From positions 1 through 51,856 of the forward strand of contig JAAAIG010000189.1 in the NCBI GenBank assembly GCA_015852425.1: a stretch of 51,856 nt of DNA. Direction: 5' to 3'. A model generated the notes under the pieces. It was not told the DNA's origin and searched no databases. It saw only the letters and a list, made by a program, of their open reading frames with translations. Below, one piece after another: positions 1 through 11,011 of the stretch. Both the position numbers and the translations under genes were made by a program. The DNA comes from Gryganskiella cystojenkinii. Lineage: Eukaryota; Mortierellomycota; Mortierellomycetes; Mortierellales; Mortierellaceae. Position 1 is the stretch's first letter. The number at the start of each line of letters is the position of its first letter.

Positions 1-1
1 T

Positions 2-1135
2 ATCTATAAGACTATCAACGCTCGAGCAGATCTCGCTTTCCTCAAGAATCGCACACCAAACACATTACTGGTCCCACAATACGACACAGGCCCAGATGGG
101 GTGTGGTTCTTCTCTGATGAATATGCTGGCGCTCTCGCCATCAAGTTTTACAGCGGTCCTATCCCAAGCTCGGTTAACAAGAGCAATGAAGCCTCCAGTG
201 ACGTCCGCCTTAGTTTCTCGGACGCAGACGGTGTCTGCAGGAACTCAAAGTTGTACGAGATTCGAGATGAGTTCGATCAAGACCTCAGAGGGAAAAAAAT
301 CAAAGGTATCCTCCGCATCCAGGTTACGTTTCCTAGTGTCCTGGGCGAGGAACTGAAGACTTGTGTCCACAAGAATCCCACTACTGGCTTTGAGGATGTT
401 ATGGTTTATATTAACACGTCAAGCATGGACGATTTTTTCCGTGAGGCGTTTGACGACAACTATGATGATATGAAGCAGCTGAAGAATTTGATCAACTACG
501 TTGGAGGACAGCGAGAGGTAAGAACAACTCTATCACTCCAAATAGGACATTGAGTTCGATGCATAGAAGTCAATCGCCCACCGGTACTCATCTCGGCACA
601 CTCTTTGTCTCTATTTTAAAATGCATCTAGTGAACACGACAAAAAGCAAATTGATATCGATTTGCAGGCCAGTGCAAGATTACTACTCTTGGGAGTTATA
701 TAGGCTTGAATGATTGAGCCACATGATCCTTGCAAAGAATAAAGAAAACAGAACATTGCGTAATACTGTGTTCATTGTATGATCAAAGTTGTGAATCGAA
801 CTGGAATGCGAGGATGACATTAACATTCTTATTGATATTTCAGTACTTCTTCCCTGTAGGCGCGGCAATGTCATCAAAGCCTGTGTCTGATGCGGCAGTA
901 AGTCCGCTTTCGTTGCTTTCAAATGTTCATTATCTGCCTATCCCTCATGTAAGAGACACCGAACGTGAAGTGAACAACATAATACCAGCGCTTTCTGGGG
1001 CCATCTCATCTCGTTGTACTGTACGTCTGGGTCATCAACCACCTCGACCAGACGTGCGAAAGCGAGTTCAGGATTAATAACAAAGAAACAAACAAAACAT
1101 GTGCATCGGCCTTTTGCGTCAGGATGTGCAGATGA
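2..1135 (+). CDS. 3' part of an unrecognised protein gene, truncated by the window edge
   Basis: The reading frame is open from base 2, so the 5' end lies outside the window. Proposed exons are 2-517, 844-897 and 989-1135. All junctions are phase 0, with donors AG|GTAAGA at 517 and GCA|GTAAGT at 897, and acceptors TTTCAG at 843 and ACCAG at 988; the stop is TGA at 1133-1135. The visible 238 residues are soluble and mixed alpha/beta in character. They include a segment reading PDGVWFFSDEYAGALAIKFY near the start and an acidic stretch DDFFREAFDDNYDD near the end of the first exon. I do not recognise the family. The style resembles the large multicopy families of unknown function common in Mortierella and Glomeromycotina genomes, but that is only an impression. 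The first exon is well supported by length and codon bias; the two small exons are less certain. Confidence 0.5.
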
Positions 1136-1471
1136 CGGGTTCAACAATATCCGCTCGCCGTCAAAGTTTGTCTGGCAGGATGGGTCCAATTCGAGAGGAT
1201 CTCGATAAAAACATCCGTGTTGAATTCATAGACAAAGTCTCTTCTCCCCTCGCCTCTGTCCTAGTTGGAGAAGGAGAGGGAGAGCAAGAAAAGGCCCAAG
1301 TGAATTGCTGCCCCTTTCATGAGATCCTACAAGAGAAAAGGGTTGGATGAACGGATCACGAGAGACTTAAAAACTAGTCCAGATTCCGCCGGAAAAGGAT
1401 TCGACTGATTTAGTCAAAGATCCCAGGACGGCTAAGTCAGTTTGGAAGAACTCATTTATATATGCTATCTG

Positions 1472-2015
1472 TTTTAGGGTTCAACTTTCGCGAGCTATAC
1501 GAGATCGTTCTCTTGTTCATGTAGCGGATCGCCTTCATGCTGTTTATGGTCGTGGAAGGTGACAGCTGGGACTTTTTACCTCTCTCTCTGTATGTTTGTT
1601 CTTTTTTTTAGTGAAAGATATTAAAGCGAACCAAATCCGCCATCTCACTTTCAATGCTGGTCTCGCTTTGAAACTCAAATCCTCATCGGCTCTATGGCTC
1701 GTTAGAAACAATTCTCGTATTAGAGATGTCGGTGTCCAGGTTGAGACCGTGTACCTAGGTGGTCGCATTATTATCAACGAGACCATCACCACGTTGCATA
1801 TCCGCGTCAATATGGCGATCATTGTCGAGGGCGAGGACAGGATGGTAGTCGTCGTTCAGAACCTGTTACCTAGACTCCAAGTCCTCCTGAATAAAGACAA
1901 TAGTTTACTTTTTTTGAAGGGCGACACAGTAGGGAGCGCCATTCTTGGAACCAAACCTTGTCCCACTTTAGTTTTGATGTTTACTGGGCAAATGGACTAC
2001 ACAATAATGTATTAA
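1472..2015 (+). pseudogene. coding-like remnant on the plus strand, family not recognised
   Basis: From about 1611 to 2015 the plus strand is open and has strong coding bias (many GTC, ATC, GAG, AAC codons). It encodes a segment containing IRHLTFNAGLALKLKSSSAL and later VGVQVETVYLGGRIIINET, and ends at a TAA at 2013-2015. A good acceptor (TTTTTTTAG) precedes it at about 1610. A second coding-like stretch follows an acceptor at 1480 and contains VQLSRAIRDRSLVHVADRLH, but I could not join the two in phase with a consensus donor. No start codon with suitable context was found. It may be the tail of a broken copy of a repeated gene family, or an exon of a gene whose other exons I cannot resolve. 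It is convergent with the minus-strand gene ending at 2032. No function is proposed. Confidence 0.3.
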
Positions 2016-2031
2016 TGTTGCTCTAATATAT

Positions 2032-3304
2032 TTATACTGCACTCTGGCGTCTTGCGTGTCTGCGTCCACGGTCAGGGTCGATGACAACGGCCATTTCCTT
2101 CAAGGAGTGAAAAATAAATAAAAAAAAAAATGTGAAAAGTCAGTAATTCATTTCCAAAGAGTTTTTTCTGCTCAGCACACGCGTGCTCGTATACATCTCC
2201 TCTCCGGTTCCTTACCAAGACTTCTCGATCAATTTCTTGTTCATCATCCTTGCTCCGCAGCTGCGCAGTCGCCCATCTGTTGGCCTCTCGTTGCTCGAAA
2301 TCCCATTCTTACTGTTGCCGCGCCTTGGCCTCAGAACCACCCAGTCTCCCAGACTTCACATCCACAATCACAAACTCGACCTGGAACCCAGTTTGCCCGC
2401 AGACTGATACACGATACACGATACCCTTTCCACCTGCAAAATCCTGTCGATGGTTTCCGAATTGCAGGTTGTCATCCATATACAGCATGCAGGATTCGGA
2501 TTCTTGTCCACCAAACGCCACGCCAGCAATTTTGAGAAAGTGAATAAAATGACGCTCCGGGGCTACGGTCGCGGGCGAAAAGGCTTGACCAGTCCCGGCT
2601 CCAGATCCCACAGAGGACGCCCCAAAGGGGTAATCACGGCTGGTCGTGCTGCACCGTGCATGGTTCACTTTAGAGACATTACCTCCAGGCGGCGATCTGG
2701 CGGAACTAGGTGGTCCACCAATCGCAGCCCCCAAGGTCGTCGATGTTAACCCGGGTTGCTTGCGTGCTGGGAACACCTCGAAACAGGGACTCAGTTCAAA
2801 CAACGAAAAAGAGTCGTTACTCCATCCTGCTTTGGACACTTTCCAGGTCTCAGTCACAGGCTCAAGACCATCCTCTCCTTGAAGAGCCTCTTGGTTGGAG
2901 TCGTGGGTGCTTGTTGAGGATGAATATTGTCGGTCGAGGACCTCGCGGCCGAAGTCGGCGGTGGCGGTGTCGCTAGGGGACGACGCCATTATTCCCCTCC
3001 ATTTTGGGGGCGAACTCACTCGTCGCGAGATTGTGTTCAAAACTGATCCTGTCGAGACGGGTGTGGTGGAGCTGCGACCAGTCAATTTCTCAAAGGAAGA
3101 TCTCCGGGTATCAATCCCCCCATGGGGTGGAATAAGGTGGATAGTTGCTGCTGATCGAGTGTCGATGTCGGTTTGAGGTCCCAAAGGAAATCGATTGACG
3201 CCTGTTGGGGCCACCACCCATCGTCGGCGTAGAAGGCATTCGCTGACGGATGACAGATAGCAGGAGCAGGGTCGGAGCAGGGTACTTGCAGACGTGGGAG
3301 TCAA
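2032..3304 (-). CDS. unrecognised protein gene, 5' end unresolved, possibly disrupted
   Basis: The minus frame from 3304 down to 2216 is open except for one TAA at 2311-2309. It joins in phase 0 (TTG|GTAAGG donor at 2216, TTGAAG acceptor at 2098) to a last exon 2097-2032 that ends RRHARRQSAV and a TAA stop. The first in-frame ATG is at 2989; the frame upstream of it opens with TTG, so the start is unknown. The N-terminal half is rich in Ser, Thr, Gly and Pro. The C-terminal part is more ordered, containing FIHFLKIAGVAFGGQESES and VCGQTGFQVEFVIVDVKSG, followed by a charged helical tail. In-frame coding character continues past the TAA, so that codon is either inside a 36-nt frame-preserving intron or is a nonsense change. 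Upstream, other frames (about 3440-3080) look equally coding, and a G6 run at 3116-3121 could mark a frameshift. I do not recognise a family. Confidence 0.45.
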
Positions 3305-3562
3305 ACTTATTCATAGTGAATCCGTGCTTACTCCCCAAGTATAGGTTGATCAACATGGGCGGTTTCCGACCCAAGAGAGTATTGGTAAAAAAGATGGCTG
3401 CGACAACAAGATGTGGAGAGAGACACTTGACAAAATCATGAAGGAAAAAAAATGGTAAATCCATACCATAAGTTGAAACACAGTTTTTTTACCCCCAGGA
3501 AATCGTTGGTTTTTGAAATAAATAAGCGGATAGATTATTTAATACTGTCAAACAAAAATAAG

Positions 3563-6500
3563 CTATGGGTTGGTCGATGATGAATCCTGACCAGGAAGGC
3601 TGGTTACTCGCTTGGTCAAGATCACGAAAGGCCCCGATAAAGGTAAGTCTCCGTTGGGATCTCGTTGGGTATCTAATGTCGTTGCTGTTGTTTCTGCCGC
3701 CATGGCGGCATTCGCCGTCGTTGCGGTTCTTGCGCCTACTGCTTCAGGTGTACTTGTCGGGGACGCTGTGACGGCCGTAACAAACGTTGGGATAGCATGC
3801 TCCTTCTCTTCTTTCAACATGTTGTTCTTAAGATAGGCAGCCGACAATCTCAGGCTCTTGGACAATGTTGCCTTGACCTTATGAGCACGGCTATGCGTCG
3901 AATGCAACGTATGGTGGTGAGGCGTAAGGGAATGCGACCCATGACCATATTGAGATCGCTGCGACGCAGGCGACGACTCGGTCGAATTCGGTAGTTGTAA
4001 CATGCCATGGTCGCCTCCTGCTCTTGCCGCTGCCTCGCTTGCCCTGGCAGCCGCATCCGCACCAGATCCGATGCCACTATCACTAACACGCCGCTTCTGA
4101 AAGAGACTAGCAATATCCTGATGAATTGAGGTTGGTGGCGCACGCAAGACGCTGGTTGAGTATCCCCCTCCCGGTCCCGAGGAAGGTGAAGAGACCACCG
4201 AAGTTGGAGCTGAGAGCGAGTTCACGCCCACGGCGAGAGTCTCAGGCCTCAATCTAGGCGACTTGTTTCCAATATTTGAGAAAGTAGGCGGGGAACTTGA
4301 TCCAATCGGGACCTTGGAGACGTCGCCAAAGTTGCCGTTTGACGGTGCTGACCCAGGCATGGCTTCTCCTCGAGCAGCACTCTTGGCTCGGAGGTATTCC
4401 ATCGCAGTTGCTCCGCCTTCGCCTCGCATGTGGACCACTTGGCCAAGACTCTTACGATTCGACCTCTGTCGGAAGATGTGGATATCCTCCGGGTCGACCT
4501 CCCAGCCGTTCTTGTCCGACGTCGAGGATGGTCCTGATGATGCGCTGCCGTTCGTTCCGGTAGCGATGTCGGTCGAGATTATCAAATCCGCGTCTTCATC
4601 GTCGAGCATCTGAACTTCCACGCTCAAGTTGCTAGTCGCACCGTTCTGGAGCATAAACTCGGCCATCGGGTACACCTCATATTGATCATCCAGACTGAAA
4701 GGCACACTGTTCCTGAGGGCGAGCAACAGAGGCGACGTTTCCATGACCCGGAAGGAGGATCGACCTTGACGATCGGTCACAGGATCCTGACCCATGCTGC
4801 CTCGAGCCCCTGGAATGCTCAAGACCGAGGATGACAATGGTGACTTTGACGTTTCCAAACTCGGGGTGTCCTCATCCCAGACTTGCGGTGACTCGTCACT
4901 CTCCTCGACAGGCGGTAAAGAAGCAGACTCGCTGACATCAGCAACACTCTCCGCTCCACCTCCCTCTGCCTCCAGCTCTGCCTCCTGAACCGCATTGAGA
5001 TCCGCGCCCCGTGCAAAAGCGGCAAGGACACCCGGGATATCGTTAGCGAGGACTGCCCGGAACAATGCTTTTGTCGCCGCAATCTCTTTGCTGTCGTCCA
5101 TATCCTCCTGGGCTTTTCTCTTGTCCACAAATGCGCGCTCGACATACTTCTTTTGGATAAAGGTCACCTTGTACTCTCGGGTATCATTTACTACGGGTTT
5201 GCGGAACACGACCTCGTCGATGTTGTCTTGAGTGGTATCGCCAGGTCCAGAGGAAGAAGTAGCCGTTTGGACCAATTTGGCTTCCCAGATCTCGTTCGAG
5301 ATCTTGTTGCCGACTGCTCGGATGAAATCAAAGAGATCGCGGGTATATGAGGTTGTGTCCAGAGTGAAAGACCTAACTTTGGAGATGTGCGTCCCCAGAC
5401 TTCGATGGATTCCGGAACATTCTATCGATTGCAAAATCCACAGGAAGACTTTCATTAGTCTAATATGTTCCTGCAAAGAGATTGTGCGGATAAATTAATA
5501 GAGCATAAAAAATAGCACTTACCGATACAGATCAGGATGCCAAGGTTGATGGCACACCAGTCTGGGTTCTTGGCCCCGCACTCTGCACAAAAGCTGTTGT
5601 ACGGATGCGATTCCCGCATGACCTGCAACAATCGAGACCCATAATGATCCTGCTCACTCGACGACTCTGAGGCCCCCTTTCGTGCATGATCATGTCCACT
5701 GTTGCTGGCATTTCCATCTCGGCCACGTTCCGAGGATGAGTTGGAAGTCGGTAACGTCTGCATCGCTTGATCCATGCTCGACCGAGTCAACGTCCCATCA
5801 GCAGTCACACCTTGGCACTTATTGGCTGCGGCGGCATATGTGTCCAGACTCTGATTGCTACTGGTCCCGTTCAACAGACTCTGGATCGCGTTCGAGATAA
5901 CATTGATCCAGGAATTCATATCCTCTGCACTCGTTGCCTGATAGACTCGTCTGAATTTCGGCGTAATGACCTCGAAACAGAACCGACGATCCTGATTCCT
6001 GCAGGCGCGGACGGTCGAGATCTTGAGGTTGATAGGCTCATTGTGCAACAGGGTTGCACCCTTCTTCCAATGCGAGTACTCGTGCAGATGACCCTCTGAA
6101 AGTACGCACCAGTACTTGTGCCAATTGATGTTAGGCTTTTCGAGAACCGCCGAGTTGTTATGTAAACTGGGTCGACTGGTCGCAAACAAGAAACCCTCTT
6201 TGCGACGTCCCAAGGCGGTGCCAGCGTCCGTATCTTGATGTTCTAGATCGCGAATCCCGCTGTATTTGACTGCTTGTGTGGTATTTGAGGGTGAGGTTTC
6301 GAAAACCGTGGACGAGTTCAGCGGCCCTGACTTTAAATCCTGTCCTGTCGGGCTATCGGATTGTTCTCCTGTCAATTCTCTCGAGGAGGAGAGTGAGGGG
6401 TTATCAGACAAGGAGTCGCCATGTGTTGATCCTGAAGAATGTTGAGGATGGCTGATGCTATTGTTGTTATTGTGACCGTTGTTCATGACCAGACTGGACC

Positions 6501-8903
6501 CACTCTTGACAAGGGGTTGCGAACTAGCCGAGGCCTCATCGCTCATATCCGCCAGTTCCTTTCTGCGCTCTTGCCGTTCCTTCCGAACGCTCACGGCTCG
6601 CTTTTGAGACTCCAATAGGTCCGCCGAGATGCTATCGAGACTAGGCTTCAACTCATCCGCCAACAAAGCCAAGTCTGTGATGTTCCTGCTATGTTTTTCC
6701 GAATAGTTGGTAAGATGATGCAAGACCTCATCACTCTTGCTCCCACCGACCCGCATATCCAGCAAAAACCCCCAATACTCGAACCGTTTGAGTTCGAAAT
6801 GCCTTCGTTTCCTTTCATACTTGGCATCGGCATCACCCTTTTTCCGGTTGCTATCCTGTTTCATGGCCATGTACCGGGACAAGAATGTATAATACTCTTT
6901 GCTCTCGTCATCAAACGATTTCCTATGAGACTCGGCGGCCTTTATATCGTTCTCGTAGAACCGTGTCAATGGTTCAATCATCAGGTTCCGCATCTGCTGA
7001 CTCAATTTTTCTGAAGTCTCGGAGAGGCATTGAGTCATGGGTCGTAAATAGGCGTTCAGGAGCGGATCCGCTGGTTTAAACCCCTCGAGTTCTTTGATAA
7101 AGACTTCTTCTGCGGTAGTCCAGGATTTTCTGGCATCCAAGACGTTCTGGGCGGCTTTGATGATCCGTTTCGTAGAGGCCTTCATGTCACGGATGTGGTT
7201 CTCACATTCGACAACCGTGGCTCGGAAGAGAGGCCCGTCTTCTGTATCGGGTGATAAGGGCGATAAGATCGAGGAACCGTCGCTCGCTGTCGACCCGGTA
7301 TTGTTGTTGTTATTGGTGTTGTTGCCGCCGCCGGCTGCCTCCGGTAGACTGGGTAAGGAAGAGTGACTAGTGGGGATCGACAAGAGTTTGGATTGGAAGG
7401 ACGTGAGTCGGTTCATGCTTGAGCTGAGCTTTTCCGGGGTCGAGGCTCTTCTCCAATGCCGATTGTTTGCAGTTGAGGGTGTTGGTTGTGGGATGGAGTA
7501 ACGAGGTCCAGCGAATTGCTCGGATAATACTGGGTCTATATTCCAATGCAAAATGAGTATTAGTCCAGAGTAATCGATCTGTCTATCGAGTCGAACAGTG
7601 GCAAGGAAGGTAGCCTTTGTCTTACCAATGATCCAGAATGAGAACCGTGAAAGAACCTTAACAGCACCTGTGGATAAATCTCGAGCTAAAAACTAGAGGT
7701 GGCGATAAATGTATTTTTCGGAAGGTATCGATACAAAACCAAAAAAAAATTAGCGCATGAACAAAAACGTCTCGCAAAATAGATGGATATGGGGGATGTG
7801 GTTTAAACGTACGGCAAAGACGGTTTTGTGCCCTTGAGGACTATGGTCGACACGGTCCTTTGAGTGGTAGGTCCAATCCCATGTATGTGTTTTCGATCCT
7901 CCAGCCGCCTCCTGTTCTTCTGGTGCTGCTCCTGTTGCTGTGCCATCGTGAATTATTGGGAACTCGACAGTTGAAATAGCTTGCTCCTTTAACTGAACAC
8001 AATCCAAAAAAAGAAGAAAGAGGTAGATCAGCAAAAAGGAAAAGAAATATCCGTTAGCAGGAGGCATGGTAAAGGGGACCTTCAACGGCGAACAGAAAAA
8101 AATAACCACAGCAAGAACAAACACCACAATCAAAATCAAAACAAAAACATACCATGGACTGAAAGACGTTCTCCTTGCTCATATCGTGAAGTTCTTGATC
8201 AGAGCTCGCCTCGACAAAGTACAGGGCTGGTGGAGGAGCATGTTTGACCTCGCCAATGGCATTGGCTGGCAGTTTTCCTTCAGAGACTATTGCCTGCGAT
8301 AGTATGTGCTCATTACTGCTGGTGGTAGTTGTGGTGTTGGTGGTCAGGTCTTGTTCCGAACCATCAGTCGTCGCTGCTGTCTTCCCACGTTGACTCTCTA
8401 GACTTTTTAACGACTTTTTGTCCGTTTGAGAAGTTGCCATGTCAGGGGTATGTTGTAGCTGAGGTTGCTGTTGTTGAACTTTACTGGTTTCGACTTCGTT
8501 TTGTGTGACATCAACCACGTCGACAGAGGACAAAGCCGACTCTTGGACCAAGCACCCCTCCAGCTCGAACGACAGCCTAAACTCGCCCTGGCCAGCACCG
8601 TGAACTTTAAGCAACAAGGCCGGCATTTCGATCACCGCTGTCGTTGCTGTTATGTCCTTGGAGGTTGTTGAAGTGGAGGCGAAGGAGGCAGCGGAAGAAG
8701 AATTGTTTGCCTCATGATTGCTGGGCTCTTCAGGGTCTTGAACATACTCGATTCTGTCTAGGGTGTGAGATCGTACAGCAAAGCCCGAGGGTGGCAATGC
8801 CGAGATGGTCAATGCCGGTGAAGCCGTGGCATTGTGAAGGGCAATGCTTTTGATGGCGACTAATTGGACAAAAGAAGGCGGGGAGGGAACGCGTTTAGAC
8901 ACC
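3563..8903 (-). CDS. BAR-PH-ArfGAP protein, ACAP/centaurin-beta type
   Basis: Supported exons are 8903-8153, 7992-7809, 7685-7626, 7535-5523 and 5421-3563, together at least 1621 residues. The first exon(s) are unresolved because no ATG joins in phase at 8903. Order of domains: an N-terminal region of about 310 residues ending in WDWTYHSKDRVDHSPQGHK; a BAR domain (about 7260-6600, rich in basic helices); a Ser-rich linker; a PH domain (about 6210-5870); and an ArfGAP zinc finger split by the 101-bp intron 5522-5422. The zinc cysteines read CAECGAKNPDWC before the intron and CSGIHRSLG after it, the latter with the arginine finger. A downstream segment FIQKKYVERAFV and a degenerate ankyrin-like ALLANDIPG-type stretch are followed by a long disordered tail. 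The family stimulates GTP hydrolysis on Arf GTPases at curved endosomal or plasma membranes. The 7809/7685 junction (GTTTAA donor) is the weakest. Confidence 0.88.
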
Positions 8904-9035
8904 CTGTGGAAGAAAAAGACAATTCCTTACGATAGATGTCGGGGATGTAAAAAAAATAAGATGGGAGCACTTGCATTGCAAAGGGTCGAGTTGGCAGAAT
9001 GAAGAAGGGATCCGAGTCGGGATCAAAAAAGCCAT

Positions 9036-10468
9036 GGCCCTGGTTTGTTGCCGGGTTGTTTGCCTATTGGCAATGTGAAGGAAAGAGCTGGAGATAGAAT
9101 GGAGTGATGTAAGGAAGGAAGGAAGGAAGGAAGGAACAAGGAAAGAGGGAAAAAAAATAGCAGAAACCAAAATGTGCTTCTTTCTGCTGCAAGCTCACTT
9201 CGGAAGAATAAATAAAGGTACGAGAGCTTGAAACGCAAAGTAGAAATAGCAATAGAGAGAGAATACGAAAGGAAAAGAGAGATGGAGCAGATGGCTACTG
9301 CAGAAAGAAGCAAAGGTTGCAGGTCGCAGTCGACGAAATCAGTTGAATGGGAATGTTGATGTGGATGAAAGAATGGGTAGTTGTGGAGCGACGAGGAGAA
9401 ATAGAAAATAATATGAGAGCACACAACAAAAGAGACCTTCTGTGCCGATGTGTCCAGTTGTGAAAAAAACCCCCAACAACATGCCCGACCATGGGGGACG
9501 TTCACTGGGCAGAGGACTCTCTTTCCTCTTTCTATTCGCCTTTGTTGTGCTCTATTTATTTGTTCCTTGTCGTTGCACAACGAACAATCTAAAACAAACA
9601 GCCACATTGGTTCGTTCAATGATGGTCATGCGCACAAGTGGGAACACGACCGCGACGCGCTCATACGCTAGTTTCTATGTTTTCTATGAGATCATTGATG
9701 GCTCTTAGATGGGACATCAAATGTTGCGAGTAATTTGTGCTGATCTTGCATTCTCGTCTTCGATAGCTCAGGTTGTTTGAGGGCTGTTGTATCCTCGAAT
9801 CCCTGTCTCATCTGCTTCCTCATGCAGCCTCTGGTTTTTGGTACCATTTTTCTCCTCTCTACAACCCCTGACAGCCGTTTTGACTTTGAGCTGTCTTGGG
9901 CAGGTCAAAAGATTCTACATTATTCGAACTGCAGGTGCTCTCACATTTTTTTCTTCTGTCCCTAAAAAAAAGAGCTACCCTCTCTCCTCCCACAGCAAGA
10001 AAGTGACGATAATCAAATCCCCGGGAGCAGGGAGCCAGGAAGAGGGGAGTGGAAATAGATATCTCGAGATTTCAATTTTGCGCTTCTTGAAATTTCATAT
10101 AGTCACCCTTTACTTCTTCTGGCCCTTCTATTCGATCTAGCCTTGGATCGCTCAAGTTTAGCCTGGCGGCCTTCATAAGCAAAAGAAATCGTCTTTTATT
10201 GTTTTCTGACCCCATCCCTCCTTCTGACTGCTGGTAAAAACTTGGAGCATGCATTTTGCTAGCCATAAAAAATCTATTCTTACTCTTTGCCTAATAAATG
10301 ATATATAACCATCGAACTCGGTAACCCCGCCTCTCTTCTCTTTTCCCTTTCATACTTTTCTTCTCTCCATCCCGTTCTCTTTCTCATCTTTCCTTCCTCT
10401 CACTAATTTCTCTTTTTTAACGACCCCTTCCACTCTTTTCACTTGCTACAAATCACAAACACATCACA
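9036..10468. promoter_or_regulatory. shared 5' region between the ArfGAP gene (-) and the wall-protein gene (+)
   Basis: The minus strand from about 9040 to 9750 is strongly CT-rich, as expected for a leader or promoter of the ArfGAP gene. A possible start ATG lies at 9035, but its splice to 8903 would need a weak GTGCTC donor. On the plus strand a TATATAA at 10302-10308 lies about 160 bp before the ATG at 10469. It is followed by a long pyrimidine tract (about 10325-10440), a common arrangement upstream of highly expressed fungal genes. Nothing else in the stretch looks coding. Confidence 0.45.
9111..9136. repeat. AAGG tetranucleotide microsatellite
   Basis: Six perfect tandem AAGG units plus two bases, in the CT-rich leader or promoter region of the ArfGAP gene (CCTT on its sense strand). 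Confidence 0.9.
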
Positions 10469-11011
10469 ATGCTCAAGTCCGCTTCCCTCGCTCTCCTGGC
10501 CCTTGTTGCTGCCGCCACGGTCTCTGCCCAGACTCCTAATCACACCTACTTCACCAGCCCCTTGGACGCGGCCCCCGTCACCTACAAAGGCGGTGATAAG
10601 GTCTACTTCTCCTGGAACACTGCCTGTGTCGCGCCTTCTTCGACTTGGGTTGCCGCCGACCCCAAGGCTGCTGAGGTCCAGTTGGTCAACTCAAACAACT
10701 CGACCAACGCCTTCTACGTTGCCCCTGTCACCACCATCGACTGTACCGCCAATCAGGGTAACACCCAGTGGACTGTCCCTGAGGACAAGGCCGATCCCAA
10801 TACTTTCTACTCGCTCAAGATCATTCTTGGCAATGATGCTGCCTACTCTGGCAAATTCAAGATTTTGAGCAAGAACGCTGCTGCCCCAGCTCCCTCTGCC
10901 GCTGCTGGTGGTTCGACCACTGGTAACACGAACGCTGCCTCTGGTTTGGTTGCCTCGGTTGCTGTCTCTGGTGCTGCCTTGGTTGCCTCTGCTGCCATGA
11001 TGCTGCTTTAA
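10469..11011 (+). CDS. small Ser/Ala-rich GPI-anchored cell-wall protein, Kre9/Knh1-like domain
   Basis: Single exon, 180 residues. The ATG sits in a good CACA-ATG context after a pyrimidine tract. Residues 1-20 are a classical signal peptide (LALLALVAAATVSAQ, cleavage near AQ|TP). The mature part starts YFTSPLDAAPVTYKGGDKVY, which fits the N-terminal Ig-like domain found in Kre9/Knh1-type and related Ser/Thr-rich GPI proteins. N-glycosylation sequons occur at NHT (about residue 25) and in NSNNST. From about residue 130 the protein is Ala/Ser/Gly-rich and ends in a hydrophobic tail (GAALVASAAMMLL) with no charged residues after it, the pattern of a GPI attachment signal. Codon use is strongly C-ending (GCC, GTC, ACC), suggesting high expression. 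The likely location is cell surface or wall; a direct role in beta-1,6-glucan assembly is not shown by the sequence. Confidence 0.85.
   Translation: MLKSASLALLALVAAATVSAQTPNHTYFTSPLDAAPVTYKGGDKVYFSWNTACVAPSSTWVAADPKAAEVQLVNSNNSTNAFYVAPVTTIDCTANQGNTQWTVPEDKADPNTFYSLKIILGNDAAYSGKFKILSKNAAAPAPSAAAGGSTTGNTNAASGLVASVAVSGAALVASAAMMLL

Noticed and set aside
938..1189. Minus-strand coding-like stretch (PELAFARLVEVVDDPDVQYN) opposite exon 3 of the first gene
   Set aside because: The plus-strand reading has equal bias and fits an acceptor and the frame of the upstream exons, so the plus strand was preferred; the choice is not certain.
9023..9619. 198-codon minus-strand frame upstream of the ArfGAP gene
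   Set aside because: Phe/Leu/Ser-rich translation of a CT-rich leader; does not join the ArfGAP exon in phase.
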